52,456 nt of DNA from Moraxella caprae DSM 19149 (lineage in GTDB: Bacteria; Pseudomonadota; Gammaproteobacteria; Pseudomonadales; Moraxellaceae): the NCBI RefSeq assembly GCF_000426885.1, contig NZ_AUGF01000018.1:1-52456 (forward strand), given 5' to 3'. Both the position numbers and the translations under genes were made by a program. The notes below the pieces were generated by a model. The model was not told where the DNA came from. It did not search any database and saw only the letters and a list, made by a program, of their open reading frames with translations. Positions 44,446 to 52,456 of the stretch are shown piece after piece. The stretch's first letter is position 1; every line of letters starts with the position of its first letter.

Positions 44446-45278
44446 GTATCGCTCTATTAGTACCTGCCCTTGCCATGGGCTTTTTAGGGTCGCCACACTG
44501 CATGGGCATGTGTGGGGGCATTGTGACTGCTTTTGGCATTTCGATGAAAAACCTAAGCCCCCAAAAGCGTGGAATGCTTATCGCAACCTATCATGCAGGA
44601 CGTTTGATAAGCTATATAGCTCTTGGGCTGATTGCCACCCTCATTGGCGAGAGCGTGCTTGCTCCGCTCATGACCGATAACACCCTGCCACGCATTGTGC
44701 TTGGGCTTGCCATCATTTTTGCCTCTTTGCTCATGCTTGGTCTACCCATTTTAAATCGCCTTGAAAAAGTGGGACTGGGTCTGTGGAATCGCCTTGCCCC
44801 TGTCCGCCAGAAGGTACTGCCCATGGACAGCTTGCCTAAGGCTTTGGGGGCAGGTCTGCTGTGGGGGCTATTGCCCTGCGGTCTGGTCTATGGGGCACTG
44901 GTCATGGCGATGAGTGTGGCGGCGGCAGGGCATGAACCCATCATGGGCGTGCTGTTCATGCTCGCCTTTGGGCTTGGTACGTTGCCCATGCTTATCATGA
45001 CGGGGGCGGCACTGTCATGGCTACAACAAAAGGTTAAAGCCTTTAACCTGCGTAAATTTAGTGGAGCTGTTATGCTCATCTCGGGGCTGTCTGTCATGCT
45101 CTCGCCCACCATCATGCATCTCATGCACGGTCATCATCATGGCGGGCATAGCAATCATGGTCATGCACACGGTGAACAGCACCACGAACACAATCATCAA
45201 ATGAGCCAAGACACTCATGCAGGGCATGAACATCATCATGACCATGGGCATCAGCACAGCCATGACCACCATCATTAA
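44442..45278 (+). CDS. TauE/SafE-like membrane protein with His-rich tail
   Basis: A 278-residue protein with about six transmembrane segments. The motif GSPHCMGMCGG near residues 16-26 is typical of the DsbD_2/UreH branch often found beside cco genes; the Cys and His there could bind copper. A second transporter-like repeat has LPKALGAGLLWGLLPCGLVYGALVMAM near 131-157. The last ~53 residues contain about 25 histidines (runs such as GHHHGGHSNHGHAHGEQHH), a metal-buffering tail. Coupled to ccoS by an ATGA overlap, so a role in copper supply to cbb3 oxidase is inferred. Confidence 0.85.
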   Translation: MSIALLVPALAMGFLGSPHCMGMCGGIVTAFGISMKNLSPQKRGMLIATYHAGRLISYIALGLIATLIGESVLAPLMTDNTLPRIVLGLAIIFASLLMLGLPILNRLEKVGLGLWNRLAPVRQKVLPMDSLPKALGAGLLWGLLPCGLVYGALVMAMSVAAAGHEPIMGVLFMLAFGLGTLPMLIMTGAALSWLQQKVKAFNLRKFSGAVMLISGLSVMLSPTIMHLMHGHHHGGHSNHGHAHGEQHHEHNHQMSQDTHAGHEHHHDHGHQHSHDHHH

Positions 45279-45289
45279 ATGCCATCATC

Positions 45290-45310
45290 AAAGCCCCGTC
45301 ATGGGGCTTT
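45290..45310 (+). terminator. Terminator after SafE-like gene
   Basis: AAAGCCCC (45290-45297) pairs with GGGGCTTT (45303-45310), 5-base loop; T-run short. Confidence 0.75.
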
Positions 45311-45362
45311 GATATGATTGGGCGGATATTTTTATGGACACGCAAAGCCAACCCCCAAAACC

Positions 45363-45391
45363 TATAGCAAATATCGAATTCATTGGGTGTA
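45363..45391. repeat. Solo right end of MITE-C
   Basis: AAATATCGAATTCATTGGGT and the next five bases align with the right end of the element at 43873-44020. No partner end is seen, so it is a remnant. Confidence 0.5.
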
Positions 45392-45505
45392 CAACAAACC
45401 ACACCCCATTATCAATCACTACTTATTCTCATTACCAACCTTTTTAACCTGAAAAATTTTTGATTTTATGATAAAATAATGAAAAATTTTTAACCCAAAA
45501 CCGCC

Positions 45506-46393
45506 ATGCTAGAAATCCGCCATTTGCAAATGCTCTCCGCCCTTGACCGTCTCGGTTCGCTTGCCATGACTGCCGATGAGCTTAATTTGACCGCATCCGC
45601 CATTTCTCATCAATTAAAAGAACTAGAAAGCTATTATGATATTACGCTTGTCAATCGCCGTACTCGCCCTGTAACCTTTACGCCAGCAGGTCGCTTGGTT
45701 TTACAGCTTGCCGATAATATCCTGCCGCAAGTCGCTCGCACCAAAGCCGACATAAGGCGTTTGGCACACGGGCAAGCAGGGCAGCTAAGACTGGCAAGCG
45801 AGTGTCATAGCTGTTTTGATTGGCTGATGCCGATTTTAAATGTCTATCGTAACGAGTATAGCGATGTGGACTTGGATTTTGCCTCTGGGTTTGAACCCGA
45901 ACCACACCAAATGCTCCTAGACGGCGACATTGACCTACTCATCACGGCAAGCGATTTGCCGATAGACGGTATCCATTATGAGCCACTGTTTACCTACGAA
46001 AGTCGCCTTGTGATGTCGCCCACGCACCGCTTGGCAAGCCATAGCGTGATAACTCCTACCGACCTAGCGGACGAGACACTCATCGCCTATCCTGTGGAGC
46101 AGACTCGGCTTGATGTCATTGCCAAATTTTTAGAGCCAAATGGCGTTACCCCCAAATATATTCGCACGACCGAGCTTACCGCCATGCTCATTCAGCTGGT
46201 GGCAAGTGAGCGGGGCGTGTCGGCACTGCCCGACTGGGTGGCGAGCGAATATGAGAAAAAAGGCTGGGTGGTAACACGTCCGCTCGGGGCGGGGGTATAT
46301 TGTCAGCTGTATGCAGGGGTGCGTGAGAGCAGTAGAGATGTGGCGTATGTGAAGGGGTTTTTGGGGCTACTTGAAGGGATTAAAAAGCCGTAA
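45506..46393 (+). CDS. metR: LysR-type regulator, MetR-like
   Basis: Activator of methionine-synthesis genes with homocysteine as coinducer, 295 residues. N-terminal helix-turn-helix: MLEIRHLQMLSALDRLGSLAMTADELNLTASAISHQLKELE (residues 1-41). The effector domain shows RLASECHSCFDWLMPILNVYRN near residues 95-116, DLDFASGFEPEPHQMLLDGDIDLLI near 120-145 and VASERGVSALPDWVASEYE near 230-250, close to MetR. No met gene lies next to it here; the neighbour upstream is the His-rich SafE-like gene. Confidence 0.9.
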   Translation: MLEIRHLQMLSALDRLGSLAMTADELNLTASAISHQLKELESYYDITLVNRRTRPVTFTPAGRLVLQLADNILPQVARTKADIRRLAHGQAGQLRLASECHSCFDWLMPILNVYRNEYSDVDLDFASGFEPEPHQMLLDGDIDLLITASDLPIDGIHYEPLFTYESRLVMSPTHRLASHSVITPTDLADETLIAYPVEQTRLDVIAKFLEPNGVTPKYIRTTELTAMLIQLVASERGVSALPDWVASEYEKKGWVVTRPLGAGVYCQLYAGVRESSRDVAYVKGFLGLLEGIKKP

Positions 46394-46474
46394 TCGGACA
46401 GTAAAACCTTGCAGTCACGCTTTGGGCGTGTTATGCTAATCTTGCCGACCCCTAGGCGACCATTAGGAGCTGTC

Positions 46475-47062
46475 ATGACCATCACTAGCCTGTCCGAGCT
46501 TAATCTTAATCATCGCTATACTTATGCCGATTATTTGACATGGCAACTAAAAGAAAAAATTGAACTCATCAAAGGCAAAATCATCGCCATGAGTCCTGCC
46601 CCTACTCGCTTTCATCAAGACATTGCATGGAATCTAAGCCGTGTGCTTGGTGATTATTTTGACAAACAGCCGTGTCGGGTTTATTTTGCCCCTTTTGATG
46701 TACGGCTAACAGGCGATAGCCCCGAGATTGAGACGGTGGTTCAGCCTGATTTGTGCGTGGTGTGTGATTTGTCAAAACTGGATGATAAAGGGTTTGTGGG
46801 AGCTCCTGATTTGGTTGTGGAAATTCTATCGCCAAGCAACTCAAAAAAAGAGATGAGCGTAAAATTTGACCTATATCAAGAAGCAGGCGTGCGTGAATAT
46901 TGGATAGTGGACAGCAAGGCACGCACGATTTTGATTTATGTGTTAAAAGATGGCAGTTATGTAGGCGAACGTCCTTATGTACAAGGCGAGAACCAAGTCG
47001 CCCATTCGGTTATTTTTGATGGATTGGCGTTTAATGTGGATAAGGTGTTTGATTTATCCTAG
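46475..47062 (+). CDS. Uma2-family (DUF820) putative endonuclease
   Basis: A 195-residue protein from ATG 46475, which has AGGAG 7 bases before it. The PD-(D/E)XK-like core is visible: LIKGKIIAMSPAPTRFHQDIAWNLSRVLGDYF near residues 29-60, VVQPDLCVVCDLSKLDDKGFVGAPDLVVEILSPSNSKKEM near 88-127 with the Asp and the ExL pattern (DLVVEIL), and YQEAGVREYWIVDSKARTILIY near 135-156. Function is uncertain, nuclease fold but no proven substrate. The open frame extends to 46409 without a ribosome-binding site. Confidence 0.88.
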   Translation: MTITSLSELNLNHRYTYADYLTWQLKEKIELIKGKIIAMSPAPTRFHQDIAWNLSRVLGDYFDKQPCRVYFAPFDVRLTGDSPEIETVVQPDLCVVCDLSKLDDKGFVGAPDLVVEILSPSNSKKEMSVKFDLYQEAGVREYWIVDSKARTILIYVLKDGSYVGERPYVQGENQVAHSVIFDGLAFNVDKVFDLS

Positions 47063-47122
47063 GCAGTTTTTATTTTATTTTGCCTTGTCAAATAAAATCT
47101 TTCTATTTTAATCTTGCCACCT

Positions 47123-47152
47123 TTAACCCTGCCAAACTTAACCCTGCCAAAC
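47123..47152 (+). repeat. Two tandem 15-bp repeats
   Basis: TTAACCCTGCCAAAC occurs twice head to tail, with a further partial match upstream (47112-47122). It lies in the gap between the Uma2 gene and rapA, where an imperfect AGGCA...TGCCT hairpin (47060-47085) is the only other structure. No gene is seen from 47063 to 47327. Confidence 0.6.
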
Positions 47153-47327
47153 CATGCCTAAAAATAGGACAACCATCATTTACCCTATTTACCCCCTGCC
47201 ATCCACAACAAATTTTTATTGCAAAATCCCACCCATTTCACTTAAAATAATCAATTTGCCATTTATAAAATGGGGATTGCCCCCATAAACATAAATTCAT
47301 CACATCTTTACCGAGCGTTAAATTTTT

Positions 47328-50174
47328 ATGAGCGTATTTGCCATTGGTCAGCGTTATTTGTCCGATTCTGAGAGTAATTTGGGATTGGGCGTGGTCATCG
47401 AAGTGGACGACCGCTGTGTTCACATCTTATTCCCCCAAAGCGAAGAAAAACGAGTGTATGCCAAAGCGTCCGCTCAACTGTCACGGGTGGTCTTTGGCAG
47501 TGGCGACACCATTTTTGACCAAGACGGGCAAGAGTTCGTGGTGGCAAGCTGTGAAGAGATAGCTGATGTCATGCGTTATCACTTGACCTGTGGCAAAAGT
47601 CTCATGGAGACTCGCCTATCGGCAAACATCACGCTCGCCAAGCCCTTGGAGCGACTGCTGGCAGGACGCATTGAGCATAATGAGCATTATGAAGTCCGTC
47701 AAGACGCCTTGAAACTCAACGCCATGCTCACCCGTCATCCGCTTCGTGGACTCATCGGGGCAAGAGTGGACATCATTAACCATCAGCTCTACATCGCCCA
47801 CGAAGTCGGCAAACGCCTAGCCCCCCGAGTACTACTGGCGGATGAAGTGGGACTGGGCAAGACGATAGAAGCAGGGCTTGTCGTTCATCAACAGCTCATC
47901 ACAGGGCGAGCCAATCGGGTGCTTATCCTTGTCCCTGACAGCTTACAGTATCAGTGGATGATAGAGTTAAAACGCCGATTTAACTTAGATTTTGCCATTT
48001 TTGACCTAGTACGGACAGCATCCATCAAAGAGCATAACCCTGATGAAAACGTGTTTGGCACCGAACAGCTCATCATCGCCAGCATTGATTTGTTGCTTGA
48101 CCATCACGACCTATATGAGCAGGCGTATGCATCGGGCTTTGATTTGCTTGTGGTGGATGAAGCCCATCATCTGCATTGGGACAGCGAACAAGGCGGTAAT
48201 GACAAATACGAGTTGGTGGCAGATTTTGCCCAGCACATCGCAGGGGTGTTACTGCTGACCGCTACGCCAGAACAGCTTGGCGTGGAGAGTCATTTTGCCC
48301 GCCTGCGACTGCTTGACCCACACCGCTTTGATGATTTGGATGATTTTATTGCCTCCCAAGACGCCTTTGCGGACGTGGCAATGGTGGCAACTTTGCTGAT
48401 AGACGGCAAAGATTTGACCGATAAACAAATCACGGCAGTGGCAGGACTGCTCGGCTTTGATGTCAGTGAGATTGCCGACATCAACACCAATGACAAACTC
48501 CGCCAGCACATCATCAACGAACTGCTAGACCGCCACGGCACAGGACGTGTACTATTTAGAAACACCCGAGACAGCGTGCAGGGTTTTTATGGACGTACCA
48601 GCATCGCCTACCCGCTCCCCCTGCCGACGGCGTGGCAAAACACCCCTTATACCCATGGCAAACTGCGTGAACAGTTGTGGGGCGAAGAGGGCTTTCCCGA
48701 CGGCTCATGGCTAGAAGCTGACCCCCGAGTGCCGTGGCTCATTGAGCTGTTAAAAAACGATTTAAAACACAACAAAGTCCTGCTCATCGCTCGCTCTGGG
48801 GCGACCATTGAGAGCCTAGAAGCGGTGTTACGTCTGCACGCTGGCATTAAGACCGCCATCTTTACCGAGCAGATGAGCCTGTTGGAGCGTGACCAAGCAT
48901 CTGCCTACTTTGCTGACACACATGGGGCTCAGATACTGCTGTGTAGCGAGATTGGCTCGGAGGGGCGTAATTTTCAATTTGCCCAAGATTTGGTGTTGTT
49001 TGATTTGCCTGCCAACCCTGACACCTTGGAGCAACGTATCGGACGACTTGACCGCATCGGACAAATCGCCCAAATCCGCCTGCATGTCCCCTTTGTCGTT
49101 GGCACCGCCCAAGAACGCCTATATCATTGGTATGATCACGCTCTAAACATCTTTAACCACATCAGTCCTACCGCCCAAACGGTGCAAGAGCATTTCATCG
49201 CTGACCTAAAACCACTACTAGAAGGGCAAGGCACGCCCAATGACTTTACCGAACTGGTGGCGGACGCAACCGCCCTGCGTATACAGCTCGAAGAAGAGCT
49301 ACAAGCAGGGCGAGACCGTCTGCTAGAATATAACTCATGCCGTCCTAGCGTGGCAGGACGTATCGTGCAAGCCATGCATGAGCTGGACAACACGCAGATA
49401 CTGCCAGTATTTCTTGACCGCTATCTGGACGCACTCAACATCGATTATAGCATTAGCCGTGATGATTCGTGGGTCATTCATCCCATTGACAGCACCGAAG
49501 TGCAGGACATCTCGGGACTGCCCCTTGACGAAGACGGTATGACCCTAACTTTTGACCGCACCCAAGCCCTGACCCGTGAAGACATGGCATACATGACCCT
49601 AGAACACCCACTCATGACGGGCGTGTTAGAGTCCATCAAGTCAGGCACGTTTGGCAACACCAGCGTGGTGCTGTTAAAGTCATCCGCCATGCCACAGGGT
49701 CTCATGCTCATCGAAAACCACTTTCGAGTCGAAGCCATCGCCCCTAAGCATCTAAACCTATCTGCCTATCTGTCAGGGCAAATCATCCGTGTGCTACTTG
49801 CCGAAAATGGCAATGACCTAACCAAAGTGGCAACCCCCGATAAACTTCTACCCATCATTGACAGACTGGACAAAGCCAAAGCCCGTCAAGTCATCAAGGC
49901 AAGACATGAAGTCATCGGCAACATCACCGCCCTAGCCAAAACCAAGGCAACCGATGAGCTGTCCGCCATCAGTGCGTCCGCCCAAAGCCAATTTGCCGAC
50001 CATCTGGATAAAGAGATAGGACGACTGCAACGCCTACAAGCCATCAATCCCAACGTGCGAGATGATGAAATAAAGACTCTCATTGAGATGAAAGAGCAGG
50101 GACTGTCGGCATTGGCAAATCTATCGCTCGTGCCTGACAGCATTCGTGTGCTGATTTGTGTCAAACCTGATTAA
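47328..50174 (+). CDS. rapA: RNA polymerase-associated ATPase RapA (HepA)
   Basis: SWI/SNF-type ATPase that recycles stalled RNA polymerase, 948 residues, near the family's ~960. N-terminal Tudor-like domains (MSVFAIGQRYLSDSESNLGLG, residues ~1-110). Walker A in LADEVGLGKTIEAG near 171-183, DEAH motif in LVVDEAHHLHW near 274-284, and LLLTATPEQLG near 309-319. The second helicase domain has SEIGSEGRNFQFAQDLVLFDLPANPDTLEQRIGRLDRIGQ near 542-582. The C-terminal part with RDDSWVIHPIDSTEVQ and helical repeats is typical. Stop 14 bp before the next gene. Confidence 0.97.
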   Translation: MSVFAIGQRYLSDSESNLGLGVVIEVDDRCVHILFPQSEEKRVYAKASAQLSRVVFGSGDTIFDQDGQEFVVASCEEIADVMRYHLTCGKSLMETRLSANITLAKPLERLLAGRIEHNEHYEVRQDALKLNAMLTRHPLRGLIGARVDIINHQLYIAHEVGKRLAPRVLLADEVGLGKTIEAGLVVHQQLITGRANRVLILVPDSLQYQWMIELKRRFNLDFAIFDLVRTASIKEHNPDENVFGTEQLIIASIDLLLDHHDLYEQAYASGFDLLVVDEAHHLHWDSEQGGNDKYELVADFAQHIAGVLLLTATPEQLGVESHFARLRLLDPHRFDDLDDFIASQDAFADVAMVATLLIDGKDLTDKQITAVAGLLGFDVSEIADINTNDKLRQHIINELLDRHGTGRVLFRNTRDSVQGFYGRTSIAYPLPLPTAWQNTPYTHGKLREQLWGEEGFPDGSWLEADPRVPWLIELLKNDLKHNKVLLIARSGATIESLEAVLRLHAGIKTAIFTEQMSLLERDQASAYFADTHGAQILLCSEIGSEGRNFQFAQDLVLFDLPANPDTLEQRIGRLDRIGQIAQIRLHVPFVVGTAQERLYHWYDHALNIFNHISPTAQTVQEHFIADLKPLLEGQGTPNDFTELVADATALRIQLEEELQAGRDRLLEYNSCRPSVAGRIVQAMHELDNTQILPVFLDRYLDALNIDYSISRDDSWVIHPIDSTEVQDISGLPLDEDGMTLTFDRTQALTREDMAYMTLEHPLMTGVLESIKSGTFGNTSVVLLKSSAMPQGLMLIENHFRVEAIAPKHLNLSAYLSGQIIRVLLAENGNDLTKVATPDKLLPIIDRLDKAKARQVIKARHEVIGNITALAKTKATDELSAISASAQSQFADHLDKEIGRLQRLQAINPNVRDDEIKTLIEMKEQGLSALANLSLVPDSIRVLICVKPD

Positions 50175-50190
50175 TCCAAAAGGAAGTTTT

Positions 50191-50547
50191 ATGCCCCATC
50201 TTACCCTAGAATTATCCAAAAACCTAAAAATCGCCGATGAAGCCGATTTGTTATTAAAGCTAAATACCGCCTTATTTGAAAGCGGTCAATTTGCCCAGTC
50301 CAAAGACATCAAAAGTCGTGTATATCATGCCACAGACAGCCTTATCGGACTGGCATTTGATGATGGCGAGCATTTTGTGGTGGCACATTTGGCGATTATG
50401 GCAGGTCGCAGTGATGAGATAAAGGCGGATTTGGTCGGGCGTGTGATGAGCGTCTTACAAAGCGAGATTGGTAAGACTTACCAAAACGTGCAATATGCGA
50501 TCAATCTCACCGAATTATCCAACGTTTATCAAAAGGCGATTGTTTAA
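50191..50547 (+). CDS. 5-carboxymethyl-2-hydroxymuconate isomerase-family protein
   Basis: A 118-residue tautomerase-superfamily protein. ATG 50191 follows AAAAGGA. After Met removal Pro1 (MPHLTLE) would be the catalytic base, as in CHMI/HpaF-like enzymes. KSRVYHATDSLIGLAFDDGEHFVVAHLAIMAGRSDEIK is the family middle section. No homoprotocatechuate pathway genes are nearby, so its substrate here is uncertain. It lies between rapA and comM, three bases before comM. Confidence 0.85.
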   Translation: MPHLTLELSKNLKIADEADLLLKLNTALFESGQFAQSKDIKSRVYHATDSLIGLAFDDGEHFVVAHLAIMAGRSDEIKADLVGRVMSVLQSEIGKTYQNVQYAINLTELSNVYQKAIV

Positions 50548-50550
50548 GCC

Positions 50551-52033
50551 ATGTCTTTTGCCCAAATCCACACCCGCTCTGTCATCGGTCTGACCGCACC
50601 GCCTGTTACGGTGGAAGTTCATATCTCCCAAGGCTTGCCCGCTCTGACCATGGTCGGCTTGCCCGAAGCGTCTGTCCGTGAAAGTAAAGACCGTGTCCGC
50701 TCCGCCATCATCAACAGTGGTTTTGATTTTCCCAATCGCCGTATCACGATTAACCTTGCCCCTGCCGATTTGCCAAAAGACGGAGCTAGGCTTGATTTGC
50801 CGATTGCCATTGGGATTTTGACGGCAAGTGGGCAGATTGATGAGACGGTGCTGGATCATTTTGAATTTGTCGGTGAGCTTGCCCTAAATGGCGATTTGCG
50901 TGGGGTAACAGGCTCGCTGTCGGTGGCTCGCACCCTAAAAGGCGGTGGGCGGACGCTAATGCTACCAAGTGCCAATGCGTCCGAGGCGGTACAAGTGGCG
51001 GACATTTGTGTGCTGGGGGCGCAGAATCTCGCCCAAGTGTGTCGCCATCTAAATGCTATCAATGGCGGTAAGTCGGACGATAGGCTAACCCCAACCGCCA
51101 TACCGACCGCCAAAACAGTGGCGACTTATCCGCTTGATTTGTCCGATGTCAAAGGGCAACACCACGCCCGTAGAGCATTGGAGATTTGTGCCACAGGTGG
51201 GCATTCTATGCTGTTTAAAGGCTCGCCCGGTTCAGGCAAAACCTTAATGGCAAGCCGACTGCCGAGCATTTTACCGCCCTTGACTGACGATGAAGCCCTA
51301 GAAGTGGCGAGCATCTATTCGGTGGCAGGCGTGCCTTATGAGTTTGGTGTGCGACCATTTCGCTCTTGTCATCATACGATGAGTGCGGTGGCGTTGTCGG
51401 GTGGGGGTTCACGCCCCAAACCGGGGGAGATTAGCCTTGCTCATCAGGGCGTGCTTTTTCTTGATGAATTGCCCGAATTTGACCGCAAAACGCTCGAAGT
51501 CATGCGTCAGCCGTTAGAATCCAAAACCATCACGATAAGCCGTGCCAACTCACAGGTGGATTATCCTGCCAATTTTCAGCTCATCGGGGCGATGAATCCA
51601 TGTCCATGTGGCTATCATGGCGACCCGTCTAACCGTTGTCGCTGTACGCCTGAGCAAATCCGCCGTTATCAGGACAAAATCTCAGGCCCCCTGCTTGACC
51701 GCATTGACCTGCATATCCACGTCCCTGCCATGCCGATAGACGACCTACAAAATGCCCCTGCTGGTGAGTCGTCCGCCACCGTGCGTGAACGTGTGGCAAA
51801 GGCTCGCCAAATTGCCCTAGACCGTCAAGGCAAAGCCAACAGCGAACTGACCCCAAGCGAGATTGATACCTACATACCGCTTGGCACGGCAGAAAAACAG
51901 CTACTCGCCACCGCCCAATCTCTCCGCTCGTAGCTATCATCGGGTATTAAGAGTGGCTCGTACTATTGCCGACCTAGCAGGAGCGGAAACGGTGGGCGTG
52001 GCTCATTTGGCAGAAGCGGTGAGTTATCGGTAG
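50551..52033 (+). pseudogene. comM: Mg chelatase-like ATPase ComM, 3' frameshift
   Basis: AAA+ helicase-like protein that aids branch migration in natural transformation. The open frame is 460 codons. It has the N-terminal SFAQIHTRSVIGLTAPPVTVEVHISQGLPA, Walker A GSPGSGKT near residues 230-237, and DELPEFDRKTLEVMRQPLE near 308-326 with a Cys-rich PCPCGYHGDPSNRCRC region near 350-365. It stops at TAG 51931 ([10 protein letters not shown]). The lost C-terminus continues in another frame as [36 protein letters not shown] to 52033. The shift (+1 or -2) is at the TCTCTCC run, 51919-51925. Could be real, a sequencing error or slippage. Confidence 0.9.
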
Positions 52034-52099
52034 GTGTGATGTTATGATATAACTGATAGTTATGGAGTTAATGAAGAAAAATAATTGATAAAATCAATC

Positions 52100-52135
52100 A
52101 TTGTACTTGACAGGTACAATTGTATTTGTTACTAT
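52100..52135 (+). promoter_or_regulatory. Promoter with overlapping operator-like palindrome
   Basis: TTGACA (52107-52112) and TACTAT (52130-52135) with a 17-bp spacer. The -35 lies inside a perfect inverted repeat, ATTGTAC and GTACAAT separated by 7 bp (52100-52120), a likely repressor site. Confidence 0.6.
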
Positions 52136-52158
52136 CATAAATGATAACCAACACCGAG

Positions 52159-52236
52159 ATGATAATCTCTCACCATCATCACCTTAGTGTGGTCATCGGC
52201 TATCAGTATAGACTGATGGTTTTTTCACAACGTTAA
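52159..52236 (+). promoter_or_regulatory. Possible leader peptide and attenuator-like hairpin
   Basis: A 25-codon frame from ATG 52159 contains four consecutive His codons (MIISHHHHLSVV). It spans a hairpin ATCAGT-ATAG-ACTGAT (52202-52217) followed closely by TTTTTT (52220-52225). This resembles an attenuator layout, but there is no clear ribosome-binding site and the next gene is not a histidine gene. Confidence 0.35.
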
Positions 52237-52248
52237 TAAGGAAAACAT

Positions 52249-52456
52249 ATGAAAAAACTCTCAATCCTAGCACTAAGTGCTACCGTAGCCATCGCTCCTG
52301 CATTTGCAGAGACGACTTCTCATTATACCACACCGAGTGTGGATACACAAACAATTGTATTACCCCAAACAACTGTTTCCACCACAACCCCACAAGTTGA
52401 CCTATCTTTTGCTTTTGGTGATGCGGAAAATCTGCAAACAAAAGAGATGGCCACCA
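52249..52456 (+). CDS. Secreted protein, partial at window end
   Basis: The first 69 residues are visible. ATG 52249 follows TAAGGA and opens a clear signal peptide (MKKLSILALSATVAIAPAFA, cut before ETTSHY). The mature start is Thr/Val/Pro-rich (TPSVDTQTIVLPQTTVSTTT) and then VDLSFAFGDAENLQTKEMAT, where the window ends. No family recognised. Regulated perhaps by the palindrome and leader upstream. Confidence 0.8.
   Translation, partial: MKKLSILALSATVAIAPAFAETTSHYTTPSVDTQTIVLPQTTVSTTTPQVDLSFAFGDAENLQTKEMAT

Noticed and set aside
45121-45278. His-rich minus-strand frames opposite the SafE-like gene
   Set aside because: They are shadows of the CAT/CAC-rich tail of the real gene; no ribosome-binding site or family.

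Overview
The window looks like chromosome of a Gram-negative gammaproteobacterium of the family Moraxellaceae, most likely the genus Moraxella. Reasons: moderate-to-low GC with AT-rich intergenic DNA, a type IV pilus retraction pair (pilU-pilT), a six-gene Na+-translocating NADH dehydrogenase operon, an OprF/OMP-CD-like OmpA porin with thrombospondin-type calcium repeats, a type II (APH-fold) homoserine kinase, and the engB-cytochrome c and zapA-UPF0149 neighbourhoods seen in Pseudomonadales. The species is not decided here.

Layout. 1-7.6 kb: an unknown secreted protein, a class II glutamine amidotransferase, fur behind a clear Fur box, pilU/pilT facing it, the PLP-homeostasis gene yggS, and a cell-division block (zapA, a ZapB-like coiled coil, UPF0149). 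8-14 kb: zinc alcohol dehydrogenase, thrB, tRNA hydroxylase trhP, a PIN-domain toxin with an unfamiliar antitoxin, a degenerate FKBP, a DUF4298 gene and a 2[4Fe-4S] ferredoxin. 14-27.8 kb: yihY, a split DUF2069 gene, a BepA-like M48 protease, ltaE-yqeY, a DUF711 gene broken by a MITE, rsmI, engB, cytochromes c5 and c4, a transporter-like membrane protein with rnfH, bamE, DUF3025 and a CopD-like protein. 27.9-34.1 kb: nqrABCDEF with a long leader. 34.1-38 kb: MITEs, tRNA-Leu(GAG), an unusual two-gene unit, rlmD and a frameshifted mscL. 38-44 kb: typA, ompA, pdxJ and a membrane-bound C13 (legumain-type) peptidase. 44-52.5 kb: ccoS with a His-rich SafE-like protein, metR, a Uma2-family gene, rapA, a CHMI-family isomerase, a frameshifted comM, and the start of a secreted protein.

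The genes are mostly housekeeping, in short operons separated by clear hairpin terminators, many of them bidirectional between converging genes. Respiration is a recurring theme (Nqr, cytochromes c4 and c5, CcoS/SafE for cbb3 oxidase), as are envelope functions (BamE, BepA-like, OmpA, pilus motors).

The most notable feature is a set of small non-autonomous repeats with no transposase in the window. MITE-A has two copies that look identical over 126 bp (one inside DUF711, where removing the element and one TA restores the reading frame exactly) and one decayed copy. MITE-B (two copies) has the same core with different ends. MITE-C has two fuller copies and possible solo ends. Four genes are disrupted: DUF711 by a MITE, and DUF2069, mscL and comM by small indels, which could be real or sequencing error. 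No clear new multi-gene system was found. The best candidates for something undescribed are the antitoxin beside the FitB-like PIN toxin, the CxxC micro-ORF coupled to a possibly macro-domain-like protein, and the MITE pair that shares a core but not its ends.
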